Shown: positions 11,745 to 19,842 of the stretch, one piece after another
How positions within the stretch are numbered: position 1 is the stretch's first letter
Layout: each line of letters begins with the position of its first letter
From: an uncultured Alphaproteobacteria bacterium
Lineage (GTDB): Bacteria > Pseudomonadota > Alphaproteobacteria > Caulobacterales > Hyphomonadaceae
Length of the DNA stretch: 64,000 nt
Reading direction: 5' to 3'
NCBI GenBank assembly: GCA_903831255.1
Contig: CAIKWZ010000045.1
Span: 1-64,000, forward strand
Made by a program: the position numbers and the translations under genes
The notes under the pieces: generated by a model
The model's input: the letters and a program-made list of their open reading frames with translations, nothing else
What the model was told of the DNA's origin: nothing
The model's database searches: none

Positions 11745-12433
11745 GTCATATCTCCGGAGAGAAAATAGCCCGCCAACTGCTCTCCTGTCAGAATGACGCC
11801 GGCGAGGAAAAGCAGGGCGTTTGCGGTGATCGCCCATCGACCGAAGGTCTGGGTCGTGCGCCAGAATACCACAAGAGCCAGAATGACCGACAGAGCGATC
11901 ACCTGTCCAACTTCGACCCCGATGTTGAAGGCGATCAGGTTTTCGATGAGGCCATCCTTGTTGAGATTGAGCTCCTGAAGCTTTGTGGCGAGGCCAAGGC
12001 CGTGGACCAGGCCGAAACCACCCACGACCAGGCGATTATCCGGAGCGACGTTCATGCGCCTGAAGCCGCCCAGATTCTCAAAGGCCTTGTAGCAAACCGA
12101 CAGACCGATCACTGCGTCCACCAGGTAGGCGGATACATCCAGCTCAAGAAGCACGCCAGCCAGAAGCGTGGTGGAGTGTCCCAGCGAGAACAGCGAGACG
12201 TAAAGAAGCACATCTCTCAGGCGATAGAGAAAGAAAATGACGCCGAACAGAAAGAGCAAATGATCGTATCCGGTGACCATGTGCTTTGCGCCGAGATACA
12301 TGAACGGAAAAGGGTCAGGTCCCTGTGCCGCCGCAACGAAGGCTGCGTCCGAACCGCCGATTGCATGGGCGAATGCAGGCGACGACGCAACACAAAGCGT
12401 CAGCAGCAGCGCCAGGCACGTCTTGATCGCCAT
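11741..12433 (-). CDS. HupE/UreJ-family membrane protein
   Basis: 230 residues: signal peptide 'CLALLLTLCVASSPAFAHA', then about six membrane segments. Motifs of the HupE/UreJ_2 family: 'HMVTGYDHLLFLFGVIFF', 'LFSLGHSTTLLAG', 'GFGLVHGLGLATKL' and 'FNIGVEVGQ', with membrane-embedded His and Asp residues. Relatives are linked to nickel/cobalt uptake or hydrogenase and urease maturation, but no hydrogenase, urease or nickel enzyme is present in the window, so the ion is unknown. Operon of two with the anchor gene; divergent from the TPR lipoprotein gene. Confidence 0.8.
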   Translation of the reverse strand: MAIKTCLALLLTLCVASSPAFAHAIGGSDAAFVAAAQGPDPFPFMYLGAKHMVTGYDHLLFLFGVIFFLYRLRDVLLYVSLFSLGHSTTLLAGVLLELDVSAYLVDAVIGLSVCYKAFENLGGFRRMNVAPDNRLVVGGFGLVHGLGLATKLQELNLNKDGLIENLIAFNIGVEVGQVIALSVILALVVFWRTTQTFGRWAITANALLFLAGVILTGEQLAGYFLSGDMT

Positions 12434-12561
12434 GACAATCCTTCAGAAACGACGCTCAAGTGTATCGGCGTGCAGCCTTCTGCGCCAGCGCACGATGTGG
12501 TGACTTTGCATCCTCGGGTCGGTAAGTTGTCAGAGGTAAGTGCGCTAGCGGAAGGGCGATC

Positions 12562-14247
12562 ATGAAAACGGGCGTCAGACGGGCCGTGTTGTTGGTCGTT
12601 TTTGGACTTGCGGCGTGCGCCACGGCGTCTACGCCGGGGGCGCCGTCGCCGCGGCTCGGGTTGGTCGGCGTCTCCGTGGAGGACACCCTTCGGGCTCTCG
12701 ACCAGATGTGCCGAGCCGAAGGGCTTTCGGGGCGGAGTCCTGCGGTCATGGATCGTCCGCTTCCTGGTATGGGGTCTGGCGGATTTCCCGCCGATACGCG
12801 GAGTGTTGAGGCGCAGGCCTGGTTCGACTACGGCCTCCAACTCTCTCACGCCTTCTATCATGAGGACGCGAAGTCAGCGATGGCGCGTGCGATGGAGCTC
12901 GATCCGCAATGCTCCCTATGCGCCTGGGGGCGCGCGTGGGTTCTCGGGCCCACGCTGAACTATCCGATTGATGAGGCCCAGCGGCTCGAGGCCCTTCGCG
13001 TGGCTCACGCCGCCAGGGACCTGGCCAAGCCGGGAGACCGACTGGCCCTCGAACTCGCAGACGCGATCGTCTCTCGTTACGCCCCGGGCGAGCCTGGGGC
13101 GAGTGAGCCCGCTTACGGACGGGCCATGGAGGCCATCGCCAGACGATATTCAGACCTGCCTGAGCTGGCGGTTCTGGCGTCGCACAGTCTCCTGATACCG
13201 GTTCGTGCCGATGATCGGTCGGGACTGAAGCCCGCGCTCGCGCTCCTCGACAAGGTTCTCGCCAGCCATCCTTCCGATACAGGCGCCATTCATTACTTTA
13301 TTCATGCGACGGAGTTCGATGGTCGAGCCGAAGACGCCATCGCCTATGCCGAACGTCTTGGAGGGCTCGCGCCCGCTGCCAGCCATCTCGTTCACATGCC
13401 GGCTCATACCTTCTTTCATGCTGGGCGCTATCAGGAAGCGGCGGTTGTGAATGCCGAGGCTATCGGGGCTGACAGTCAGTGGATGAGCGAGGGCGGCGAT
13501 CGGGGTAAGGACGGAACGCCGATGTATTACGCTCACAACCTCGCCTTCGGCATCGCGGGCGCTATGATGTCTGGGGACGCTGAACTTGCTCTCAAGTTTG
13601 CCGATCATGCCGCGCGCGTGTGGCCCGAGAGCGTTTCCATATCGGATAGATCCTATCCGATTTCTCGCACCTATGCGGTTCTGGGGCGATATGCTCCTGA
13701 AGAAGCCCTGAAGCTTCAACCTGCGGCCGAGTTCAATCCAAGACTCGACACCTATCGTCATTACGCCCGAGGCGAGGCGTTTTTGGCGGCAGGCGATCTT
13801 GTATCGGCTCGTCAGGAAGCGCGGGAGCTCGGCAGGCTCCTGGTCCGTATGGCCTCCAAGCCCCTTCCCGAAGCCCAGGTCGCCAAGGGAGTGTTAGACG
13901 GACGCATCGCCATGAGGTCCGGTCGGCATAGAGAGGCAGTCCGTCACTTTACCGCAGCAGCGCGCGTTCAGGAGAGCCGTTTGTCAGATATCTGGGATCC
14001 GCCCCTCTGGTGGTATCCGGTTCGACGCAGCGTCGCTGCAGCTTATCTGAAATCCGGCGATACTGATCGGGCGGAGATCGAAGCGCGCGCAAGCCTGTTG
14101 CAATGGAAGCACGACCCGCTGGCGCTTTATGTTCTCGGTGAAGCGTTAAGACTTAAGGGCAACGAGTTGGACGCACGAGATAGTCTGGAGCAGAGCCGCA
14201 AGCTGTGGCGCGGCGACTTCTCCGCCGTGTCACTCGATATCATTTAA
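12562..14247 (+). CDS. TPR-repeat lipoprotein with a His-rich centre
   Basis: 561 residues. Lipoprotein signal with lipobox LAAC, Cys19. The rest is alpha-helical with TPR-like repeats, clear around residues 85-130 ('WFDYGLQLSHAFYHEDAKSAMARAMELDPQCSLC') and in the C-terminal third. The centre has an unusual cluster: 'HYFIHATE' (His244, His248, Glu251) and 'HLVHMPAHTFFHAG' (His275, 278, 282, 286). I know TPR proteins with this His pattern from several bacterial groups but no proven function. ATG 12562 with GAAGGG upstream. Divergent from hupE-like; convergent with the next gene, 15 bp apart. Confidence 0.78.
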   Translation: MKTGVRRAVLLVVFGLAACATASTPGAPSPRLGLVGVSVEDTLRALDQMCRAEGLSGRSPAVMDRPLPGMGSGGFPADTRSVEAQAWFDYGLQLSHAFYHEDAKSAMARAMELDPQCSLCAWGRAWVLGPTLNYPIDEAQRLEALRVAHAARDLAKPGDRLALELADAIVSRYAPGEPGASEPAYGRAMEAIARRYSDLPELAVLASHSLLIPVRADDRSGLKPALALLDKVLASHPSDTGAIHYFIHATEFDGRAEDAIAYAERLGGLAPAASHLVHMPAHTFFHAGRYQEAAVVNAEAIGADSQWMSEGGDRGKDGTPMYYAHNLAFGIAGAMMSGDAELALKFADHAARVWPESVSISDRSYPISRTYAVLGRYAPEEALKLQPAAEFNPRLDTYRHYARGEAFLAAGDLVSARQEARELGRLLVRMASKPLPEAQVAKGVLDGRIAMRSGRHREAVRHFTAAARVQESRLSDIWDPPLWWYPVRRSVAAAYLKSGDTDRAEIEARASLLQWKHDPLALYVLGEALRLKGNELDARDSLEQSRKLWRGDFSAVSLDII

Positions 14248-14262
14248 GTTCCAGACGTTGTC

Positions 14263-15120
14263 TCAGGCTTTTAGTCGTTCGCGCCTCTGGGGGTTGTTCG
14301 CATTCAGCCAAGCGTCCGTCAGCGGGCTCATCCAGCGGCTTGCATTGTCGATAAAGGTCAACACCCTCAAACGGTCCATCGAAGGACGGGTCGCCATCCT
14401 GTAGGCGTCCTTCATATCCTGAGCGCGTGACGGATAATTGAGGATGAACAGGTCGCGCTGAAGATCTAGATCTTCCGTGTAGACCTGCTCCCGTTCAATC
14501 ACGAGGGCGAACGCCGCTGCAATCACTGCGTGTCCGGCTTCGATCGCTGCGTTGCGAATATTGTCGTCTCCGTCATCGAGAGATACGCGCCGCGTGGCGC
14601 TCAGCATGCGCTGCCTGAACGCCAGAATGTCACCGTTCATCGCCGCCGCGTCGAGACGCTGCGGAGCAATCATGCGGTTCATGTTTCGGCCGGCGACGCA
14701 GATTGAATTTACAGCGAGTCGGAATCGCGCGGGTGAAAACGCTCCGTCCGTCGTGAAGACGTCTTTCCATCCGAATACTGACACTTCTACCCTCCCGAGC
14801 GCGGGGTGGAGACGCTGCAGTCTGGCGGCTGCGACAGTCTCCCAAGCGTCATTGGCGCGGGCGTCAGGTGTGGAGAAGGGCGCCCCGAGCCTGAGGAGAA
14901 TGAAGAACGCTGCCCCGCCAGGGCGTCCGCGCGCCGCCTGACCCGCGAGATAGACGGAGTGAAGGCGGTCTCCGAACCGGTGGAGGGCAAGATCGGTCGC
15001 CTCGTCAGCTCCGGCCTTTGCAAACGGTTCAACCAGGTCTGCATCGATCGCCGCATTGGTGACCCGTCCCCAATGGTCCTGAGGCCAGAACGCTCCGCGT
15101 GGTCCTCGTGCGTTCGACAT
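14263..15120 (-). CDS. Nucleotidyltransferase-like protein lacking the catalytic Asp pair
   Basis: 285 residues. 'LHSVYLAGQAARGRPGGAAFFILLR' resembles the Pol-beta-type nucleotidyltransferase motif (G-S-x-A-R-G followed by D-x-D), but Ser is Gln and the Asp pair is replaced by hydrophobic residues. The later strand 'GRVEVSVFG' has Glu where a third Asp would be. The rest is helical with no recognised domain. ATG 15120 is supported by AAGGAG about 9 bases upstream; GTG 15138 lies before that site and is rejected. It probably binds but does not transfer nucleotides, or it is an unrelated hypothetical protein. Confidence 0.6.
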   Translation of the reverse strand: MSNARGPRGAFWPQDHWGRVTNAAIDADLVEPFAKAGADEATDLALHRFGDRLHSVYLAGQAARGRPGGAAFFILLRLGAPFSTPDARANDAWETVAAARLQRLHPALGRVEVSVFGWKDVFTTDGAFSPARFRLAVNSICVAGRNMNRMIAPQRLDAAAMNGDILAFRQRMLSATRRVSLDDGDDNIRNAAIEAGHAVIAAAFALVIEREQVYTEDLDLQRDLFILNYPSRAQDMKDAYRMATRPSMDRLRVLTFIDNASRWMSPLTDAWLNANNPQRRERLKA

Positions 15121-15336
15121 ACTCCTACTCCTTCTCACTCAACGCCTGTGAGGTCGGCTCAACGCCCTTCACTCAGTGCGACCGGCTCTCGCAGCCGGCC
15201 GACCAATCTAGGTAAATGAAACGTTAAGCCGCCTGAGGCGTCTTGCAAGTCGAATTGTCCGTTAACGGCTGGCCTTTTTACGGTTCGCTCAAAAGCTGCG
15301 CCCTGTGCCTGTCGGTCAGCCGACCCTGCCGTGGCC

Positions 15337-16446
15337 TCAAAGGAACTCTATAACCGGAGGCGGCTTGCCGGCGGCTGTCGCCGCCGTGCTGAGCACGGCT
15401 TCCGCCAGAAGAGAGAAGGCCCGGGCGGAAACCCCATCCCCGGCTGCAGCCGGAAGGCCGGCGTCTCCGCCTTCGCGAAGCTCCGGCAGGATTGGAATCG
15501 CTCCCAGGAAGGGCGTTTCAAGCTCTGTGGCGGTTCTTTGAGCGCCGCCCTCGCCAAAAATATAAGCCCGCGAGCCGTCGGCCTGCTCGAACCACGCCAT
15601 GTTCTCTATAATTCCAAGCACCGGTACGGCGGTCTTGCGGAACATGGCGACCCCTCTGCGTACATCGACCAAGGCGACTTCCTGCGGGGTTGAGACGATC
15701 ACCACGCCGTCCATGGGCAGTCTCTGGGCCAGGGTCAGCTGAACTTCGCCGGTTCCGGGAGGCGTATCGATGAAGAGGACATCAAGATCTCCCCAGTCCG
15801 TGTCGTTGATCAGCTGTACGAGTGCGGACATGACCATCGGTCCGCGCCAGACGATTGGATTGTCCGGGCTGATCAGGTAACCGATCGACATTCCCGAAAC
15901 GCCGTGAAGTCCGAGGGGGATCATCCGACGGTCAGCGGTCAGCTCGGGCTTCCGGCCCGTTGCGCCCATCATTGTCGGCAGAGACGGACCGAAGATATCG
16001 GCGTCCAGCAGTCCAACGCGGAGCCCTGATCGTGCGGCGGCGACCGCCAGGTTTACGGCGACCGTCGACTTGCCCACCCCTCCTTTCGCGGACGCCACGG
16101 CGATGATTGTTCGTGCGGGCCGCGTCGCTTCCTTTCGCGCGTCCAAAGGAGGCGGGGCGGGCTTCTGGGGTGGAGGGACTGCGCGTGGCGGCGGTGCGCC
16201 ATGCGCAGTCAGAACGGCTGTGACCCCCGTCACCCCGCTCACAGACGCTGCGGCAGACTCCGCCTTCGCTCTTAAGGGTTCATCTGTCGGACCTCGATCC
16301 GTTTCCAGAACGAACCCGATCCGCCCGTCCGGGCGGATCACGAGCCCTGAGATCCGGCCAGAATCGATCAGCCCTTTCCCGCTTACCGGATCGGGTATGC
16401 GGTTGAGGGCGTCACGAACTAACGTTTCCAGCGTGGGTTGAGACAT
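15337..16446 (-). CDS. mrp: Mrp/ApbC-type P-loop iron-sulfur carrier
   Basis: 369 residues. N-terminal MIP18/DUF59-like domain (about residues 1-80), a Pro/Ala-rich linker (about 83-110), then the MinD-like ATPase with deviant Walker A KGGVGKS at 121-127, 'GLLDADIFGPSLPTMMG', and 'DVLFIDTPPGTGEVQLTLAQ'. Family role: ATP-dependent Fe-S cluster carrier in the cytoplasm. The CxxC found near 'ENM' in many Mrp proteins is absent: the segment reads 'ENMAWFEQADGSRAYIFG'. I recall a similar lack in other alphaproteobacteria. Start ATG 16446 follows GGAG; the gene lies 16 bp after the glycosyltransferase gene on the same strand. Confidence 0.92.
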   Translation of the reverse strand: MSQPTLETLVRDALNRIPDPVSGKGLIDSGRISGLVIRPDGRIGFVLETDRGPTDEPLRAKAESAAASVSGVTGVTAVLTAHGAPPPRAVPPPQKPAPPPLDARKEATRPARTIIAVASAKGGVGKSTVAVNLAVAAARSGLRVGLLDADIFGPSLPTMMGATGRKPELTADRRMIPLGLHGVSGMSIGYLISPDNPIVWRGPMVMSALVQLINDTDWGDLDVLFIDTPPGTGEVQLTLAQRLPMDGVVIVSTPQEVALVDVRRGVAMFRKTAVPVLGIIENMAWFEQADGSRAYIFGEGGAQRTATELETPFLGAIPILPELREGGDAGLPAAAGDGVSARAFSLLAEAVLSTAATAAGKPPPVIEFL

Positions 16447-16462
16447 CTGGCGGCGCTCCGGT

Positions 16463-17491
16463 TCAGGCGTGCGCCGCTTCCTCTCCATGATGCGAGGCCG
16501 CTTGCCCAAACCGCCTCGCGGCGATCTTGAAAAGGCCAGTCATGATGTGGATCGCGCAACGCGGTCTTCCTAGCACGATCAACGTCGCACGTGGCAATCG
16601 TCGCGCCTTGATTGCATCCATGAAGTCAATCCATGCGATCTTGCACTGAGTTGAATGCAGTCGCCGCATCATCAGACTGCGAGCGGATCGGGAAAGGTTC
16701 GAATTCAAGAGGAGCCGCCTGTCGCCTGTCTCGCATGCGAGGAGGTCCTTGCGGCTGTGGCGGTCAGACAGGCTTCCTCGTCGCATCACGGCCACATAGC
16801 CCGAGGCCCGAACCATTTGAAACCGGGCGCCGGCGATCAGCGCCTCGGCATAGAGCTGATAATCTTCGCCCAGGCGCATGGACTCGTCGTACCGCAAGGC
16901 GTGGCGATCGAGGAAGTCCCGTTTCATGACAGGTTTCAGGAAGCCAAGCTCTGTACGCGGTCGGGCTGGGTCTGGAATGTTTCCCGCCAGAAAAGCCTCA
17001 AGTGTCAGTTTTTGTGAGGGGTGGCCCTCCGGCAAGCGCATGGTGCGCCGATCACCGGCCTCATCGTTTTCGTTTATCTGATAGAGGTCGTCAGCGAGGA
17101 TATCGAATGGCCCTTCGGCGAAGCTGAACATTCTCCGGAAGCGATCTCGTTCCATGAAGTCGTCGCTGTCCAGGATGCTGATCCATGGGCTGCGGCTTGC
17201 GGCGATTCCACGATTTCGTGCATAGGCCGGCCCTTTATTGCTTGTCAGCGCAATTGTGACGAGACGACCCGTTCCATCATCGGCCCGTCGAGCGGCCTCA
17301 AGGGTGGCGCCATTGTCTGCGGAGGCGTCGTCGACAACAATCACTTCGCGGGTTTCGGGTTGCTCGAGGGCGCTTGCCACGGCGCGTCCGATCCGTTCCG
17401 CCGCCCGGAAAGCCGCTATGATAACCGCCACTTCGGCTGATGGCGCGGTCGCGGCAGGCGAGTTGTCCAGATCGTTCACGGGGCTTCTCAA
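16463..17491 (-). CDS. Family 2 glycosyltransferase
   Basis: 342 residues. GT-A fold: 'VAVIIAAFRAAERIGRAVASAL', 'REVIVVDDASADNG', 'NKGPAYARNRGIAAS' and the metal-binding 'ISILDSDDF' are the standard GT2 motifs, followed by 'ESMRLGEDYQLYAEAL' with the expected catalytic ED. Transfers a sugar from a nucleotide donor, probably to a surface polysaccharide or lipid; no other polysaccharide genes are nearby. The start is uncertain: TTG 17491 gives the length quoted, GTG 17479 (four codons in, with GAGAAG upstream) is equally possible. Divergent from hflK across 241 bp. Confidence 0.86.
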   Translation of the reverse strand: MRSPVNDLDNSPAATAPSAEVAVIIAAFRAAERIGRAVASALEQPETREVIVVDDASADNGATLEAARRADDGTGRLVTIALTSNKGPAYARNRGIAASRSPWISILDSDDFMERDRFRRMFSFAEGPFDILADDLYQINENDEAGDRRTMRLPEGHPSQKLTLEAFLAGNIPDPARPRTELGFLKPVMKRDFLDRHALRYDESMRLGEDYQLYAEALIAGARFQMVRASGYVAVMRRGSLSDRHSRKDLLACETGDRRLLLNSNLSRSARSLMMRRLHSTQCKIAWIDFMDAIKARRLPRATLIVLGRPRCAIHIMTGLFKIAARRFGQAASHHGEEAAHA

Positions 17492-17732
17492 TCTTCAGTT
17501 TCCCGCCGAACATTCAAGAAGCCTGCCACCGTCTCGTACGGCTGTTTTGATCTGGATCGCGAGACTCTCCAGCCCACTGCGGCGCCTTGGCGTGTTTCGG
17601 GAGGTCCCGTCAGCGCTGGCGAGACTTCGCGGTCTCTTTTGACTATGGCCTTGAAATCGCTTTAACGCGGCCGCAAGTACTAGGATCCATATCTAGACTG
17701 TCTCCAATTCGAACCGAACACAGGAGGGGCTG

Positions 17733-18863
17733 ATGCCCTGGAACGACCAGAAAGGCGGCGGCCCCTGGGGCGGCGGCCCGGCCGGAGGCGGCGGTTCGGG
17801 AGGAGGAGATAGTCCCTGGGGTAAGCCCAAGGCGCCGGGGGGCGGAGGCCAGGCGTCGGAGAAGCCTGATCTTGAGGAGAGCCTCAAGAGGATGCAGGAG
17901 CGCTTCAAGCGTCGCGGCGGCTCGGGCGGCGGCAACGGCGGCGGCGGCGGCGGCGCTTCGCCGCGCGGGATGGGGTCTACGGGCCTCGCTATTCTGCTGG
18001 GCGTCGGCCTCGTGGGCTGGCTGATGACTGGGATCTATCAGGTCAACGAACAGGAAAGCGCAGTTGTCCTTCGGTTCGGAAAGGTTCACCGAACGGAAGG
18101 CCCCGGTGTACGTTTCAGATTTCCGAACCCGATTGAAATCGCCCGTATCGTGCCGATCAACCGCATCACGGAGACGGCGATTGGCGAACGCGAAGAAGAA
18201 AGTCTCATGCTGACGGGCGATGAGAATATCGTCGACATCGATTTCTCCATCAACTGGAAGGTCAACGTTCCAGAGCAGTATCTGTTCAATGTCGCTGAAC
18301 CGGGAGAGCTGATCCGGCAGGTCGGTGAGAGCGCCATGCGGGAAGTGGTCGGTACGAGCCAGTTCGAGCCGATTACGACCGGGGATCGCACCGGGGTCGA
18401 GACGCGGGTGCGTGATCTCATGCAGTCGACTCTCAACACCTATCAGTCAGGCATAGAGATCGTGTCGATCTCTCTGAAGGGGGCCACTGCTCCGGCCGAA
18501 GTTGTCGATGTCCAGAGAGATGTGAGCAACGCAGAGCAGGACCGCGCCAAGCGGATCAACGAGGCGACGGCCTATCGCAACAAGGTTGTTCCGGAGGCTC
18601 GCGGTCAGGCTCAGAGGATGATCCAGGAGGCGGAAGCCTACAGAGAGTCCTCTGTCGCCAACGCAGAAGGTGAGGCGGCGCGCTTCAGTCTTGTCTACAC
18701 TCAGTATCAGAAGGCTCCGCGAGTCACGAGGGAGCGCATGTTCCTTGAGACCATGGAAGGCGTTCTCGGCAAGACGGACAAGATCATCCTCGACAGCAAG
18801 GCGGGCGCCGTTCCTTACCTCCCGCTTGACCAGCTCCGCGGCCGAAAGAAGGAGGCCCAGTGA
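17733..18863 (+). CDS. hflK: HflK, membrane protease-complex subunit
   Basis: 376 residues. A Gly-rich, proline-containing N-terminal arm (about residues 9-85) is typical of HflK. One membrane helix follows ('GLAILLGVGLVGWLMTGI'), then the SPFH/band-7 domain ('VNEQESAVVLRFGKVHRTEGPGVRFRFP') and a helical tail ('AEQDRAKRINEATAYRNKVVPEARGQAQRMIQEAEAY'). With HflC it forms a large inner-membrane assembly around FtsH that modulates membrane proteolysis. ATG 17733 preceded by AGGAGGGG. The stop overlaps the hflC start. Confidence 0.95.
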   Translation: MPWNDQKGGGPWGGGPAGGGGSGGGDSPWGKPKAPGGGGQASEKPDLEESLKRMQERFKRRGGSGGGNGGGGGGASPRGMGSTGLAILLGVGLVGWLMTGIYQVNEQESAVVLRFGKVHRTEGPGVRFRFPNPIEIARIVPINRITETAIGEREEESLMLTGDENIVDIDFSINWKVNVPEQYLFNVAEPGELIRQVGESAMREVVGTSQFEPITTGDRTGVETRVRDLMQSTLNTYQSGIEIVSISLKGATAPAEVVDVQRDVSNAEQDRAKRINEATAYRNKVVPEARGQAQRMIQEAEAYRESSVANAEGEAARFSLVYTQYQKAPRVTRERMFLETMEGVLGKTDKIILDSKAGAVPYLPLDQLRGRKKEAQ

Positions 18864-19741
18864 TGCAAAAGTATTTCGTTCCGGGAGGCGTCGTCGCAGC
18901 GATCGCACTGATCCTGCTCTCGAGCTGCTTTTATATCATTCGCGTCGACCAGCAGGCGATCGTCCTGCAGTTCGGACAGCAACGCGACGTGGTCAACGCG
19001 GGAGAAGTTGATCAGGCCGGACTTCACATGAAGTGGCCGCTGATTCAGAACGTGGTGATCTACGACAAGAGAAATCTGGGTTTCGACCTGGCGGAGCAGG
19101 AAATTATCGCGGGCGATCAGCAGCGTCTGATCGTGGATGCAATTGCCCGCTACCGGATCAAGGATCCTCTTCAGTTCTTCCGGTCCGCACAGACTGAGGC
19201 CAATGGCGAGAATCAGCTTCGTCAGCGAATGATCGCCGCCCTTCGGGGTGAGCTCGGCAAGGTGCCGACGCCGGACATCATATCCGGCCAGCGGGCGCAG
19301 CTCATGCAACGCATCAAGGCGTCTCTCAACGCCAGTATGGCGAGCTTCGGCGTGGATATCATTGATGTTCGTATCCGTCGTGCGGATCTGCCTCCCGCCA
19401 ACTCGGAACGCGTCTACGAGCGAATGAAGGCCGAGCTTAACCAGAAGGCGGCGCTTTATCGCGCAGAAGGGGAAGAGCAGTACCTTTCTATCGTCGGCGA
19501 CGCGGATAAGCAGGTCTCCGTCATCCTGGCGGAAGCAAATGAGGCGTCGCAGAAGCTTCGTGGTGAGGGCGACTCTCTGAGAAACGCCATCTACGCCAGC
19601 GCTTACGGTAAGGATCCGGAGTTCTTCTCCTTTTATCGATCGATGCAGGCCTATGAGCGGTCAATCAAGGAAGGCACTCCTCTGGTGATTTCTCCGGATT
19701 CCGAGTTCTTCCGCTACTTCGGCGACAAGGATGGTCGTTGA
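18863..19741 (+). CDS. hflC: HflC, membrane protease-complex subunit
   Basis: 292 residues. N-terminal membrane helix ('VVAAIALILLSSCFYIIRV'), band-7 domain ('VDQQAIVLQFGQQRDVVNAGEVDQAGLHMKWPLIQNVVIYDKR') and helical C-terminal part ('SVILAEANEASQKLRGEGDSLRNAIYASAYGKDPEFFSFYRSMQAY'), which is the HflC signature. Partner of HflK in the FtsH-associated complex. ATG 18863 shares one base with the hflK stop (TGATG) and has GGAGG 7 bases upstream; GTG 18860 is too close to that site. A 6-bp hairpin (TTGCGG/CCGCAA, 19775-19791) lies between this gene and degP. Confidence 0.95.
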   Translation: MQKYFVPGGVVAAIALILLSSCFYIIRVDQQAIVLQFGQQRDVVNAGEVDQAGLHMKWPLIQNVVIYDKRNLGFDLAEQEIIAGDQQRLIVDAIARYRIKDPLQFFRSAQTEANGENQLRQRMIAALRGELGKVPTPDIISGQRAQLMQRIKASLNASMASFGVDIIDVRIRRADLPPANSERVYERMKAELNQKAALYRAEGEEQYLSIVGDADKQVSVILAEANEASQKLRGEGDSLRNAIYASAYGKDPEFFSFYRSMQAYERSIKEGTPLVISPDSEFFRYFGDKDGR

Positions 19742-19842
19742 GGCTGACTGAAGCCGGAGATCTGGCCTCGCTTCTTGCGGTTTCTCCGCAATGGCGTCAG
19801 TGTCAGGCCGTGAGACGGTCTTGATACTGGGAGAATGGTGGA

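Noticed and set aside
11699-12565. 288-codon plus-strand ORF opposite the HupE-like gene
   Set aside because: Composition is Gln/His/Arg-rich as expected for the complement of a membrane protein; no motif.
16690-16720. tRNA-like T-arm string (GGTTCGAATTC)
   Set aside because: Inside the glycosyltransferase coding region, with no matching acceptor, D or anticodon arms. A similar string at 42782 is inside mreC.
17649-17695. Heat-shock (sigma-32) promoter before hflK
   Set aside because: CTTGAAA matches the -35, but the nearest CCATAT lies about 32 bases away, far beyond the usual 13-15 spacer.
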